A stretch of DNA of 64,000 nucleotides. Origin: Stutzerimonas stutzeri. Its GTDB lineage: Bacteria > Pseudomonadota > Gammaproteobacteria > Pseudomonadales > Pseudomonadaceae. Numbering within the stretch: position 1 is the stretch's first letter; each line of letters starts with the position of its first letter. Shown here in pieces: positions 20,191 to 29,752 of this stretch. The stretch covers positions 2,133,655-2,197,654 of the forward strand of contig NZ_JAGQFP010000001.1 of the NCBI RefSeq assembly GCF_019090095.1, read 5' to 3'. A program made the translations under genes and the position numbers. Below the pieces are notes generated by a model. The model was given only the letters and a program-made list of their open reading frames with translations, was not told the origin of the DNA and made no database searches.

Positions 20191-21747
20191 TCACGCGTCC
20201 CGGCCGATTCCGTACTCCCGCAGCTTATTGGCCACGGTGGTATGGGACACGCCGAGTCGCTTGCCCAGCAGGCGGCTGCTGGGATGGCGTTGATAGAGTT
20301 CCTGGAGCACCGCTTTTTCGAAGCGGCCAACGATCTCGTCGAGGTCGCCCTCCAGCGAAAAATCACCCAGCGGCCGCGGCGTGCCGTAGTCCGGCAAGCG
20401 CACGTGCTCGGGCTTGATCAGCTTGCCATCGCACAGCGAGACCGCCTGAAACAGCGTGTTTTCCAACTGCCGCACGTTGCCCGGCCAGTGGTAGCCCGCC
20501 AGCCGCTCCAGCGCCTGCTCGGACAGGCTCGGCAGCGGGCAACCGATCTGACGGCTGGCCTGGTCGACGAAATGCAGCGCCAGCGGCTCCAACCCGTCCA
20601 GGCATTCGCGCAAGGGTGGGATGTGCAACGACAGCACATTGAGGCGGTGATACAGGTCCTGGCGAAACTCGCCCTTGGCGCAGAGTTCCGACAGGTCCAG
20701 CTGCGTGGCGCAGATCACCCGCACATCGAGGTACACCTCCTCGTCACTGCCGACCCGGCGGAAGCAGCCGTCCTGCAGGAAGCGCACGAGCTTGGCCTGC
20801 AAGCGGGTGCTCATCTCGCCGACCCCATCGAGAAACAGGGTGCCACCGGTGGTCAGCTCCAGGAGACCGAGCTTGCCTTCCGGGCGTGCCCCTTCAAAGG
20901 CACCAGGGCCGTAGCCGAACAGCTCGGTCTCGGCCATGGATTCCGGTAGCCCAGCGCAATTGAGCGCCATGAACGGCGATTGCCCACGCGGACTGGACAG
21001 ATGACAGGCGCGCGCCAGCAGCTCCTTGCCGGTGCCGGTTTCGCCCTCGATCAGCAGCGGCGCATCCAGCGGCGCCATGCGCCGCGCTTCGCGGACCACG
21101 GCGGCCATCACTTTGGAGCTCTGGAAAATACTGTCGAAGCCGCGCAGCTCCTGCTTGCGCACGTTGTAGATGCGCTCACCGACGCGATCGGCACGGTGCA
21201 GTGTGAGCACGGCACCGGCCAGGGCCTCGCTGTCATCATGTTCCGATTGCAATGGGGCGATGTCGGCGAGGAATACATCGCCCTTGATGGTGACGCGCAG
21301 GCCATTGATGCGCGCCTTGTTCGCTCGCACCAGCTCCGGCAGGTCGAAATCCTCGGCGTAGCGCGACAGGCTCATCCCGGGCACCTCGTCCACCCGAACC
21401 CCGAGCAGCTGCGCCGCAGCGCGGTTGGCCGCCACGATGGCGCCGGCCATGTCGATGGACAGCACCGGAAACTCCAGCGCGCCGAGCAGCGCATTGAGCT
21501 CCAGCGAATGCCGCTCGCTGGGCATCAGGCCGACCTTGCGTACCTCGAAGACGCCTTGCAGCGCCTCAATCTTCGGCCGCAGCGCCTGCAGCTGCAGGTT
21601 CATCAGGTTCGGGCAATGCAGGTAGACCGCGTTGCCGTGCTCGCCGCCCACTTCGCCGCGGGCGACGTTGATGCCGTAGTCGACCAGCAGCTCGAGCATG
21701 TCACGGAGGATGCCAACGCGGTTCTGGCAGAGAATCTTGATACGCAT
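20191..21747 (-). CDS. phhR: PhhR, TyrR-family regulator of aromatic amino acid catabolism
   Basis: 518 residues. N-terminal ACT domain (MRIKILCQNRVGILRDMLEL), PAS domain (about 80-190), AAA+ domain with Walker A GETGTGKE, and a C-terminal TyrR-type HTH (RLLGKRLGVSHTTVANKLRE). The sigma-54 contact loop reads GAFEGA instead of GAFTGA and Walker B reads FLDGVGEM instead of FLDEIGEM, so it is unlikely to be a sigma-54 remodeller; PhhR/TyrR act with sigma-70 RNA polymerase. Divergent from phhA, with a TyrR-type box between. Responds to Phe/Tyr in relatives. Confidence 0.93.
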   Translation of the reverse strand: MRIKILCQNRVGILRDMLELLVDYGINVARGEVGGEHGNAVYLHCPNLMNLQLQALRPKIEALQGVFEVRKVGLMPSERHSLELNALLGALEFPVLSIDMAGAIVAANRAAAQLLGVRVDEVPGMSLSRYAEDFDLPELVRANKARINGLRVTIKGDVFLADIAPLQSEHDDSEALAGAVLTLHRADRVGERIYNVRKQELRGFDSIFQSSKVMAAVVREARRMAPLDAPLLIEGETGTGKELLARACHLSSPRGQSPFMALNCAGLPESMAETELFGYGPGAFEGARPEGKLGLLELTTGGTLFLDGVGEMSTRLQAKLVRFLQDGCFRRVGSDEEVYLDVRVICATQLDLSELCAKGEFRQDLYHRLNVLSLHIPPLRECLDGLEPLALHFVDQASRQIGCPLPSLSEQALERLAGYHWPGNVRQLENTLFQAVSLCDGKLIKPEHVRLPDYGTPRPLGDFSLEGDLDEIVGRFEKAVLQELYQRHPSSRLLGKRLGVSHTTVANKLREYGIGRDA

Positions 21748-21885
21748 GCAAGGTGCCTTCAGGCCATTCGTTAGGGTGGAGCCACGTCGCGGAGCCGATT
21801 TTTTGCCGTTCGACGTTGATTATCGTCAAGATTATTTGACAGCCACATCTCCAAGCAAGGCGAATATCTCGCAAAGCGACGCTAC

Positions 21886-21903
21886 CGTAATGGATTCGTT
21901 ACA
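21886..21903. promoter_or_regulatory. TyrR/PhhR-type box upstream of phhA
   Basis: CGTAAT-N6-GTTACA matches the TyrR box TGTAAA-N6-TTTACA at 9 of 12 positions and keeps the invariant G and C, 14 bases apart. It lies 123 bp before phhA in the phhR-phhA divergent region, where PhhR would act. Confidence 0.6.
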
Positions 21904-21984
21904 ACTCGGCCGCGCCATCGGCGTTTGCGCAGGCCCCAGGCGCTAGCCAGCGCGTGCTGCGCGCGTTCAGATGAGGCATCCCAT

Positions 21985-21993
21985 AACAACAAA
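21985..21993 (+). promoter_or_regulatory. candidate Hfq/Crc A-rich motif, phhA leader
   Basis: AACAACAAA fits AANAANAA. It is about 33 bases before the start codon, farther from the ribosome site than the other candidates in this window. Confidence 0.3.
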
Positions 21994-22025
21994 GACTCAG
22001 GCGGCCGCCCCGCTCAGGAGGTCAG

Positions 22026-22811
22026 ATGAAAACCACTCAGTACGTTGCCCGCGAGCCGGATGCGCAAGGTCACATCCACTACACGGACGCAGAACATGCG
22101 GTCTGGCAGACCTTGATCGCACGTCAGCTGAAGCTGCTCGACGGCCGTGCCTGCCAGGAATACCTGGATGGCATCGAACAACTCGACCTGCCCTACGACC
22201 GCATCCCCCAGCTGGACGAGATCAACCGCGTGCTGCAAGCAACCACGGGCTGGCAAGTCGCCCGGGTGCCTGCGCTGATTCCGTTTCAGACCTTTTTCGA
22301 ACTGCTGGCCAGCAAGCGCTTTCCGGTCGCTACTTTTATCCGTACGCCGCAAGAGCTGGATTACCTGCAGGAACCCGACATCTTCCACGAGATCTTCGGC
22401 CACTGCCCGCTGCTGACCAACCCCTGGTTTGCCGAATTCACCCACACCTACGGCCAGCTCGGCCTCAAGGCGACCAAGGAAGAACGCGTCTACCTGGCGC
22501 GGCTGTATTGGATGACCATCGAGTTCGGCCTGGTGGAAACCTCCGCCGGACGGCGCATCTACGGTGGCGGCATCCTCTCCTCGCCCAAGGAAACGCTCTA
22601 CAGCCTGTCCGACGAGCCCGAGCACCAGGCATTCGACGTGGTGGAGGCGATGCGCACGCCCTATCGCATCGACATCCTGCAGCCGGTGTACTTCGTCCTG
22701 CCGGAGCTCAAGCGGCTGTTCGACGTGGCCCATGAAGACATCATGGCCCACGTCCGCACCGCCATGCAGCTGGGCCTACACCAGCCGAAGTTCCCGCCGA
22801 AAGCCGCGTAG
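22026..22811 (+). CDS. phhA: phenylalanine-4-hydroxylase
   Basis: 261 residues, typical for the bacterial monomeric enzyme. Converts Phe to Tyr with tetrahydrobiopterin and O2. The non-haem iron ligands are H121 and H126 in FHEIFGHCP and E166 in MTIEFGLVE. AGGAGG precedes the ATG. First gene of phhABC under PhhR control; the long gap to phhB is filled by an inserted palindromic repeat. Confidence 0.96.
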   Translation: MKTTQYVAREPDAQGHIHYTDAEHAVWQTLIARQLKLLDGRACQEYLDGIEQLDLPYDRIPQLDEINRVLQATTGWQVARVPALIPFQTFFELLASKRFPVATFIRTPQELDYLQEPDIFHEIFGHCPLLTNPWFAEFTHTYGQLGLKATKEERVYLARLYWMTIEFGLVETSAGRRIYGGGILSSPKETLYSLSDEPEHQAFDVVEAMRTPYRIDILQPVYFVLPELKRLFDVAHEDIMAHVRTAMQLGLHQPKFPPKAA

Positions 22812-22972
22812 GGTGGAAAACGGCGAAGCCTTTTCCACGCGTCCGTTTCGGCCGCCAACTTGACGGGAAGAACGCGCCGAAGGCTCAACCACCGACCACG
22901 ACGAGGCCTCTTTACAACGTGGCGGACCAGGCCTCACGCGTGGACAAGCCTGCGGCGTTGTCCACCCTACGC
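22807..22972. repeat. inverted-repeat module inserted between phhA and phhB
   Basis: Starts GTAGGGTGGAAAACGGCGAA, overlapping the phhA stop, and ends with the inverted GTTGTCCACCCTAC. Related GTAGGGTGGAAAACTGCGAA modules occur inside the two long repeats near 27.1 and 58.1 kb, showing a dispersed family. Confidence 0.7.
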
Positions 22973-23010
22973 TGCTTAACTCTTATGACCCTAACCACAA
23001 GGACCAGACC

Positions 23011-23367
23011 ATGACCGCCCTGACCCAAGCCCACTGCGAAGCCTGCCGCGCCGACGCACCCAAGGTGTCCGATGACGAACTGGCCGAGCTGATCCGGCAG
23101 ATTCCGGACTGGAACATCGAAACCCGTGACGGCCACATGGAGCTGGAAAAGGTTTTCCTGTTCAAGAACTTCAAACATGCCCTGGCCTTTACCAATGCCG
23201 TCGGCGAGATCGCCGAAGCCGAAGGTCATCACCCCGGCCTGCTCACCGAGTGGGGCAAGGTCACCGTGACCTGGTGGAGCCACTCGATCAAAGGGCTGCA
23301 CCGCAACGACTTCATCATGGCTGCGCGTACCGACGAGGTGGCCAAGACTGCCGAGGGCCGCAAGTGA
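23011..23367 (+). CDS. phhB: pterin-4a-carbinolamine dehydratase
   Basis: 118 residues. Recycles the pterin cofactor of PhhA by dehydrating 4a-hydroxytetrahydrobiopterin. The family motif is visible as [18 protein letters not shown] with the active-site His pair, followed by [22 protein letters not shown] lies upstream of the ATG. The stop overlaps the phhC start (GTGA). Confidence 0.95.
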   Translation: MTALTQAHCEACRADAPKVSDDELAELIRQIPDWNIETRDGHMELEKVFLFKNFKHALAFTNAVGEIAEAEGHHPGLLTEWGKVTVTWWSHSIKGLHRNDFIMAARTDEVAKTAEGRK

Positions 23368-24560
23368 AGCATTTCGCACAGGTGGAACGCGTCCCGGGCG
23401 ACCCGATCCTCGGGCTGCTGGACGCCTATCGCGCTGACCCGAACCCGGCCAAGCTGGACCTGGGGGTCGGCGTCTACAAGGACGCCCTGGGCCTGACGCC
23501 GATCCCCAAGGCGGTGAAGCAGGCCGAGCGGCGGCTGATTGACAGCGAACAGACCAAGAGCTACATCGGCGGCCATGGTGATCCGCTGTTCGGTGAGCAG
23601 CTGTTGAAATTGGTGCTTGGCGAAAGCTCGCCCGCACTGGTTGGCAACCGCGCCGGCTGCACCCAGACACCCGGTGGCACCGGCGCGCTGCGGTTGGTAG
23701 GCGACTTCATCGCCAAATGCCTGCCCGGTCGCAGCCTCTGGCTCAGCGACCCGACCTGGCCGATCCACGAAACCCTGTTCGCCGCGGCGCGCCTGAAGGT
23801 CGAGCATTACCCTTACGTCGATGCGCAGAACCGGCTGGATGTGCCGGCGATGCTTGCCACGCTGGAGCAGATTCCCAGCGGCGACGTGGTGTTGCTGCAC
23901 GCCTGCTGCCACAACCCCACCGGCTACGACCTGAGCCGGGATGACTGGCGGCAGGTGCTGGACATCGTGCGCCGCCGCGAGCTGCTGCCGCTGTTCGATT
24001 TCGCCTACCAGGGCTTCGGCGACGGGTTGGACGAAGACGCCTGGGCGGTGCGCCTGTTCGTCGAAGCCTTGCCCGAGGTGCTGATTACCAGCTCCTGCTC
24101 GAAGAACTTCGGCCTGTACCGCGAGCGGACCGGTGCGCTGATCGTCGTCGCCGCCGATGGGGAGTCGCTGGTCGACGTGCGCAGCCAGTTCGCCTCGGTG
24201 GCGCGCAACCTCTGGTCGACACCGCCCTCGCATGGTGCTGCGGTGGTCGCGACGATTCTGGCCAACCCCGAGCTGCGCCAGCTCTGGCAGCGGGAAGTCG
24301 CCGCCAAGCGCGAGCGCATCGCCGGTTTGCGCAAGGGGCTGGTGGAAGCCCTCGCTCCGCACGGTCTGGCTGAACGCTTCGCTCATATAGCGCAGCAGCG
24401 CGGGATGTTTTCCTACACCGGTCTCACCGCCGAGCAGGTGCTGAGACTGCGCCGTGAGGATTCGGTGTATCTGGTCGAAAGCGGTAGGGCCAACATTGCC
24501 GGGCTGGATGCGGCGCGGCTCGATCAACTGGCGGCCGCCATCGCCCGCGTGACGAGCTGA
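23364..24560 (+). CDS. phhC: aromatic amino acid aminotransferase
   Basis: 398 residues, class I PLP aminotransferase. Transaminates Tyr/Phe with 2-oxoglutarate to 4-hydroxyphenylpyruvate or phenylpyruvate. Visible: N-terminal [30 protein letters not shown], the PLP Lys in [16 protein letters not shown], and the C-terminal Arg in [12 protein letters not shown]. Starts at GTG 23364, overlapping the phhB stop by four bases, so translation is coupled. Last gene of phhABC; a hairpin terminator follows. Confidence 0.94.
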   Translation: MKHFAQVERVPGDPILGLLDAYRADPNPAKLDLGVGVYKDALGLTPIPKAVKQAERRLIDSEQTKSYIGGHGDPLFGEQLLKLVLGESSPALVGNRAGCTQTPGGTGALRLVGDFIAKCLPGRSLWLSDPTWPIHETLFAAARLKVEHYPYVDAQNRLDVPAMLATLEQIPSGDVVLLHACCHNPTGYDLSRDDWRQVLDIVRRRELLPLFDFAYQGFGDGLDEDAWAVRLFVEALPEVLITSSCSKNFGLYRERTGALIVVAADGESLVDVRSQFASVARNLWSTPPSHGAAVVATILANPELRQLWQREVAAKRERIAGLRKGLVEALAPHGLAERFAHIAQQRGMFSYTGLTAEQVLRLRREDSVYLVESGRANIAGLDAARLDQLAAAIARVTS

Positions 24561-24584
24561 TCATCCTCAACCCGCTAGAAACCC

Positions 24585-24612
24585 AAAGGCCGGCCGCTGT
24601 GGCCGGCCTTTG
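24585..24612 (+). terminator. hairpin terminator of phhABC
   Basis: Perfect 11-bp stem AAAGGCCGGCC with loop GCTGT and the complementary arm ending in TTT. The T-tract is short, so strength is uncertain. Confidence 0.7.
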
Positions 24613-24628
24613 CGTATAGCGTCCACCG

Positions 24629-24855
24629 GAAGCGAACGGCATCAATTCGTGCCTAAAGAGCTTCGGCCCGAGGGCGGGCCTCCCACAAACGCAGTGCATT
24701 CGAGCATCGAGGTTGCGGTGGCGCGAGCCGCGGCGACGGCATCAGCTCAGTGCCAAAAGCTCCAGTGCGGGGGCGGGGGCCTCCACAAACGCAGCGCCTT
24801 CGAGCACCGAGGTTGGGGTGACGCGCCCTGCGGCGAACGGCATCAGCTCGGTGCC
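24629..24855. repeat. imperfect tandem repeat of about 100 bp
   Basis: Two diverged copies of a unit beginning GACGGCATCA or GAACGGCATCA and containing CACAAACGCAG and TTCGAGCA, followed by the start of a third (GAACGGCATCAGCTCGGTGCC). Non-coding region between phhC and the EAL gene. Confidence 0.65.
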
Positions 24856-25085
24856 CGGACGCTTCGCTGAGGGCGCCCCCATGGCAGCATCACGCTTTTA
24901 CGCCAGGCATGACGGAACCCATGGGCGACTCCTGTGTCGTAGCATTTAGCCATCACGCGCAAATGCTTTCTCGCCTACCATTACGCTTGTTGTCCGGTGT
25001 GGTTGCGGGTCCGGTGACGAACGGACTCTAGCGCCAGCCGGGACAGCCGCTATCTTTCAGCAACAGGTTTCGAACGAGCGCGCCA

Positions 25086-25910
25086 ATGACCCATAGCAAC
25101 ACCGACGGTAACCCTGCTCCGCACCAGTACGCCTGCCATTCGGCCAGTGAGCACGGCGCCTGTCCCAGCTGCGCCAGTGGCGAGCGCCTCGGCTTTCGCT
25201 TCAGCTACGCCTATCAACCGATCGTGGATATCGCCAACCGCGAAATCTTTGCCCATGAGGCCCTGGTACGCGGTGTAAACGGCGAACCCGCCCCCAGCGT
25301 GCTGGCGCAGGTAACCGAAGACAATCGCTTCCGCTTCGATCAGGCATGCCGGGTCAAGGCCATCAAGACCGCCGCCAAGCTCGAGATGCAGAGCAAGTTG
25401 TCGATCAACTTCATGCCCAACGCCATCTACCGTCCGGAGCTGTGTATCCGCTCGACGCTGGAAGCTGCGCATGCCCACGGCTTCCCGGTCGAACAGATCA
25501 TCTTCGAAACCGTTGAAGGCGAGCGCATCAGCGATGCGAAATGGCTGACCGAAGTGTTCCGCGAATACCAGCGCATCGGCTTTCTCACCGCCATCGACGA
25601 TTTTGGTGCCGGTTTCGCCGGGCTCAACCTGCTCGCCGACTTCCAGCCGGATCTCATCAAATTGGACATGGACCTGATTCGCGGCATTGATCAAAGCCAC
25701 GCGCGCCAAGCCATTGTCCGCGGCACGGTGGGTATGTGCGCGGAGCTGGGCATTCAGGTGATTGCCGAGGGCGTCGAAACGCCGGATGAATGCAAGGCCT
25801 TGCGCGACCTGGGCATCAGCCTGATGCAGGGTTATCTGTTCAGCAAACCGCTGTTCGAAACCTGCAGCCACGCCGGTTCCCTGGCATGGCCGAACGAGCC
25901 GGCGAGCTGA
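25086..25910 (+). CDS. EAL-domain cyclic-di-GMP phosphodiesterase
   Basis: 274 residues. A short Cys/His-rich N-terminus (CHSASEHGACPSCASGERLG, about 17-36) precedes a complete EAL domain. The catalytic set is present: HEALVRG, the Asn in SINFMPN, the Glu in IFETVEG, DDFGAGF, IKLDMDL and AEGVET. It should therefore hydrolyse c-di-GMP to pGpG. No membrane segment or other sensor domain is present; the Cys/His cluster could bind a metal. Monocistronic. Confidence 0.9.
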   Translation: MTHSNTDGNPAPHQYACHSASEHGACPSCASGERLGFRFSYAYQPIVDIANREIFAHEALVRGVNGEPAPSVLAQVTEDNRFRFDQACRVKAIKTAAKLEMQSKLSINFMPNAIYRPELCIRSTLEAAHAHGFPVEQIIFETVEGERISDAKWLTEVFREYQRIGFLTAIDDFGAGFAGLNLLADFQPDLIKLDMDLIRGIDQSHARQAIVRGTVGMCAELGIQVIAEGVETPDECKALRDLGISLMQGYLFSKPLFETCSHAGSLAWPNEPAS

Positions 25911-25917
25911 GCGAGGC

Positions 25918-26601
25918 TCAGCCGGTTTTCAGCAGTTTGAGCAGCTCGCGCGCGGCCTCTTCTGAGGACGCCGGGTTCTGGCCTGTGACCAGCAGGCCAT
26001 CGACCTGCACATAGGACGCCCAGTCCGGCCCCTTGCTGTAGTCGCCTCCGATCTCCTTGAGCTTGTCTTCCAGCAGGAAGGGCACCACCTCGGTGAGCTG
26101 CACGCCCTCCTCCTCGGTGTTGGTAAACCCGGTGACGCGTTTGCCTTTGACCAGATACTCGCCGTCCACGCCGCGCACCTGTACCAACGCAGCCGGCGCG
26201 TGGCATACCGCCGCTACCGGCTTGCGCGCCTGGATGAAAGCTTCGATCAGGGCTATGGACGTCGCGTTACCGGTCAGGTCCCACAGCGGGCCATGGCCGC
26301 CGGGGTAGAACACCGCATCGAAGTCCGCCGCCGATACCCCATCCAGCTTGCGGGTATTGGCCAGCAGGGCCTGGGACTCGGCATCGTTCTTGAAGCGTTT
26401 GGTCATCTCGGTCTGGGCATCCGGCGCATCGCTTTTCGGATCCAGCGGCGGCTGCCCACCCTTGGGCGAAGCCAGGACGATCTCGGCGCCGGCATCCTTG
26501 AACACGTAGTAAGGCGCGGCGAACTCTTCGAGCCAGAAGCCGGTGGGTTTGCCGGTGTCACCCAGCTTCTCGTGGGAGGTGAGCACGATGAGGATTTTCA
26601 T
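25918..26601 (-). CDS. DJ-1/PfpI family protein (type 1 glutamine-amidotransferase-like)
   Basis: 227 residues. Class I amidotransferase-like fold with the nucleophile elbow AVCHAPAAL (C133, H134), PGGHGPLWDL and an N-terminal ILIVLTSHEKL. This type includes HchA-like glyoxalase/deglycase and chaperone proteins; exact activity cannot be read from sequence. Converges with the EAL gene, with seven bases between stops. Ribosome site AGGAGACCTTC precedes the ATG. Confidence 0.85.
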   Translation of the reverse strand: MKILIVLTSHEKLGDTGKPTGFWLEEFAAPYYVFKDAGAEIVLASPKGGQPPLDPKSDAPDAQTEMTKRFKNDAESQALLANTRKLDGVSAADFDAVFYPGGHGPLWDLTGNATSIALIEAFIQARKPVAAVCHAPAALVQVRGVDGEYLVKGKRVTGFTNTEEEGVQLTEVVPFLLEDKLKEIGGDYSKGPDWASYVQVDGLLVTGQNPASSEEAARELLKLLKTG

Positions 26602-26825
26602 GAAGGTCTCCTGTGGTCGGGTGGCCCGGGATTGGCGGGGCCTTGGTTTATCTGGACCATGGGAGGGGGGAATCGGTCAATTGGCATTGGCGGCGGTCAA
26701 AGCCGTGGAGCCGGTTGCCACGCTTGATGCCCAGGCGATTACTAAGTGGCCCCCATTCGATCCGCGCTCCCGGGGGCCGGCGTCTTCGAAATTTGATGGC
26801 CGAGCCATTTTTCGAGTGGAGTTGA

Positions 26826-27488
26826 GCATTGGTTTCGCCCTGCTGGGCGAGTCACTTTTTCTTGAGTGGCCAAGAAAAAGTAACCAAAAAGAAGGCCACC
26901 CCTGCATCCGGGTTTTGCTTCGCAAAACTTCCCTCCCTCCGGCGCTGCTCCGGGGGTCGTCGCGAAGGGCCATCCCTGGCCCATCGCTCCTCGCTCGGCA
27001 TCCATGCCTCGCGTCCCCCTGCGCAGCACCTACGCTCGGCCTCCTGAAGGGGACTCGGGACCGAGTCGTCTGGACGTTCTTGAACAGATTCGTAGGGTGG
27101 AAAACTGCGAAGCATTTTCCACCGCAATCGAGGCCGCGATTGGTCTCGAACTCCGCGCAAGAAACTCGGTGGGTAAGCTTCGCGTTACCCACCCTACAGA
27201 GGGCCTCTGCAAGCGCGTCATTGCACGGCCCATCAGACACCACCGAATCGCCCCTTTCAGGAGGCCGAGCGCAGGTGGCGTGGAAGGGGTTGAGCGGCAT
27301 GGATGCCGCGAGAGCCGCGAAGGGCCAGGGATGGCCCTTCGCGGCGGGCCCCTGGAACGTCACCGGAACGAGGGAACCCCGGCGCAGCCGGGGCCGGATG
27401 CAGGGGCAAGCGTTTTTGCTTACTTTTTTTGGGGCCGGCCATCCGGCGTCTGGAAAAAGTGACTCGCCCAGCAGGGCGAAACCAATGC
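26826..27488. repeat. 663-bp intergenic element with perfect 36-bp terminal inverted repeats
   Basis: The ends are exact inverted copies: GCATTGGTTTCGCCCTGCTG with 16 more bases on the left, its complement on the right. Inside, the left and right arms are also inverted copies (the CCATCCCTGGCCC and GGCATCCATGCC segments recur on the other strand near 27300-27340). The centre holds a GTAGGGTGGAAAACTGCG...TTTTCCACC module and a GGTGGGTAAGC...TTACCCACC hairpin. No transposase is encoded and no clear target duplication is seen. A second, left-truncated copy lies at 57787-58463. Reading frames through it are shadows of the palindrome. Confidence 0.85.
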
Positions 27489-27588
27489 CTATAACAACCC
27501 GACCAATCGGCTAACCACGCGGGCCCGCAGCACAAAAATTCGCACCAGGGACTCAGCGTCCCCAACGCTTACGGCAATGCAAACTCGT

Positions 27589-27620
27589 CAAAAATAAAAA
27601 AGGGCGCCGAAGCGCCCTTC
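27589..27620 (-). terminator. intrinsic terminator of the chemoreceptor gene
   Basis: On the minus strand: stem AAGGGCGC, loop TTCG, arm GCGCCCTT, then TTTTATTTTTG. A textbook terminator just after the stop. Confidence 0.9.
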
Positions 27621-27636
27621 TTTCATCAACCCCGGA

Positions 27637-29526
27637 TCAGATCCGAAAACTCCCCACCAACTGCTTCAACCGCGCCGCCTGCTGCTCCAGATCGCCACAC
27701 GCCCGCAACGTGGACTGCAGGTTCTCGACGCCCTCCTGGTTCAGCGTGTTGATCTCGATGATGTCCATATTCAGCGACTCGATCACCGAGGTCTGCTCCT
27801 CGGTAGCGGTGGCCACCGACTGGTTCATCGCGTCGATCTCGCCGATGCTCAGGGTCACGCTGCCCAGACGTTCACCGGCCTGGTTGGCGATGCCCACGCT
27901 GGCCTCGCTTTGGCGCTGGCTCTCGGTCATGGTGCTCACCGAGTCACGAGCACCGACCTGCAGCTTCTCGATCATGCCGTGAATTTCCTGCGCCGAGGTC
28001 TGGGTGCGATGCGCCAGGCTACGCACTTCGTCCGCCACCACGGCAAACCCACGCCCGGCTTCGCCGGCACGGGCCGCTTCGATGGCGGCGTTGAGCGCCA
28101 GCAGGTTGGTCTGCTCGGAGATGCCCTTGATCACGTCGAGGATCTGGCCGATGCCGACGGTCTGGTTGTTCAGCGCCTCGATCTGCTGGCAGGACGCACT
28201 GATGTTGCTCGACAGCTGCTTCATCGCCTGGATGTTCTGCTCGACCACCTTGCGCCCGTCTTCGGCCTGATGGCTGGCACCGCTGGCTTGCTGCGAGGCA
28301 TCGGCCGCGTTGCGGGCGATTTCCTGGGCAGCGGCGCCGAGCTGGTTGATCGCTGCCGCGACGCTGTTGGTGCGGCTGGCTTGCTCGTCGGAGTTGAGCA
28401 TCGACGAGTTGGAAGCCGCCACCACGCGCTGCGCCACTTCGTTGACCTGCTGGGTCGCCGAAGACACCTCGCGGATCGAGCCGTGGATACGCTCGACGAA
28501 GCGGTTGAAGGCCTTCGCCAGCTCGCCGAACTCGTCCTGCGATTGCACGGACAGGCGGCGCGTCAGGTCGCCCTCGCCTTCGGCGATGTTGGCCATGGCG
28601 CGGCCCATGTCGGTCAGCGGACGCATCAGCACACGGATCAGCATGCCCAACAGCACCATGATGAACACCACGGCGATCACCGCAGCCACCAGGGCCGAGG
28701 TGCGGAAGCTGGACAGCGCGGCGTAGGCCTTTTCCTTGTCAACTGAGATACCGACGTACCAGGTCACCGACGGCAGGCCGGCAACCGGGCTGAAGCTGAG
28801 GATGCGTTGCTGGCCGTCGAGCTCGGCCTCGGTGAAGCCACTGGTCAACGCTGGGGTGTTCTTCGGATAGAGCTCGGCGAGGGTTTTCATCACCTTGTTC
28901 TGATCCGGATGGACCAGCACCTTGCCGTCGCCGCTGACAAGAAAGGCATAGCCCATGCCGTCGAAGTTCAGCGCATTGATGATGTCCACCAGCACCTTGA
29001 GGCTGAGGTCGCCACCGACCACGCCCAGGTTCTGGCTGCCGGCCTTGGCCGGGGTCGCGGCGGTGATGATCAGCTCGTTGGTGGCCGCATCCTGATAGGG
29101 CTCGGTCAGCGTGGTCTTGCCCGCATTAATCGCGTCCTTGTACCAGGGGCGCTGACGCGGATCGTAACCAGCCGGCAGTTCGAAGCGTGGATAGACGATG
29201 AACTCGCCATCGTTACGACCCAGGTAGGTAAAGGCGAAGGTCGAGCTGAGCGCCGGCTGCTTGACCAAGGCTTCGACCGCCTCGCCGGAGCTGTCACGCG
29301 CGATGGTCTGCGCGGTGTTTTCCAGCAACACGAGGCGGCCGGACAACCAGTTCTGAATGTTATGCGCCGTGACTTTACCCATCTCGTCCAGGTAGCTCTC
29401 GAGCTTGGCCTGGATGGCATTGCGCTGCAGGTAATCGTTGTAGAGCGTGAATAGGGCGAAGGTCGCGATCACTACGAGTGACGCGGCCAGCAGGATCTTA
29501 TGGCTGAACTTGAGACGGCTAGGCAT
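27637..29526 (-). CDS. methyl-accepting chemotaxis protein, amino-acid-type dCache sensor (PctA-like)
   Basis: 629 residues. Two membrane helices (about 10-30 and 278-300) flank a periplasmic dCache domain, followed by HAMP and a signalling domain with the hairpin tip [21 protein letters not shown]. The ligand pocket keeps Y121, R126, W128, Y129, D146 and D173 ([20 protein letters not shown]), the residue set that defines amino-acid-binding dCache domains such as PctA. It should therefore sense L-amino acids, fitting the amino-acid catabolic neighbours. ATG at 29526 chosen from the MCP N-terminal pattern. Confidence 0.92.
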   Translation of the reverse strand: MPSRLKFSHKILLAASLVVIATFALFTLYNDYLQRNAIQAKLESYLDEMGKVTAHNIQNWLSGRLVLLENTAQTIARDSSGEAVEALVKQPALSSTFAFTYLGRNDGEFIVYPRFELPAGYDPRQRPWYKDAINAGKTTLTEPYQDAATNELIITAATPAKAGSQNLGVVGGDLSLKVLVDIINALNFDGMGYAFLVSGDGKVLVHPDQNKVMKTLAELYPKNTPALTSGFTEAELDGQQRILSFSPVAGLPSVTWYVGISVDKEKAYAALSSFRTSALVAAVIAVVFIMVLLGMLIRVLMRPLTDMGRAMANIAEGEGDLTRRLSVQSQDEFGELAKAFNRFVERIHGSIREVSSATQQVNEVAQRVVAASNSSMLNSDEQASRTNSVAAAINQLGAAAQEIARNAADASQQASGASHQAEDGRKVVEQNIQAMKQLSSNISASCQQIEALNNQTVGIGQILDVIKGISEQTNLLALNAAIEAARAGEAGRGFAVVADEVRSLAHRTQTSAQEIHGMIEKLQVGARDSVSTMTESQRQSEASVGIANQAGERLGSVTLSIGEIDAMNQSVATATEEQTSVIESLNMDIIEINTLNQEGVENLQSTLRACGDLEQQAARLKQLVGSFRI

Positions 29527-29752
29527 GGGCGTGTCCGTATTGATCTGGGTCAAATCGAAGATCCTTTTCCTGGCTGAACGTCCTTGTGCTGATCGCTGTA
29601 TCGGCCTGCCGCGATAGACCTTGAGATAGCCACCGGTCGGCCGAACAAAATGTATTCGCGGGAAAAGAGCCGGCTGCGGCCTGCGCATATAAAAACGGCA
29701 CTCCATTGCTGGAATGCCGTTCTGTCAGTTACTGCCGGTGGGGCGTTGTCGC

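Noticed and set aside
21816..21829. FNR-like TTGAT-N4-GTCAA in the phhR-phhA region
   Set aside because: One mismatch to FNR consensus and no functional reason for anaerobic control of an oxygen-requiring hydroxylase; could be chance, although repression by ANR is not excluded.
26543..27514. 323-residue open frame through the long repeat
   Set aside because: It follows the palindromic element, has a low-complexity translation and no ribosome site; the second copy of the element does not keep the frame.
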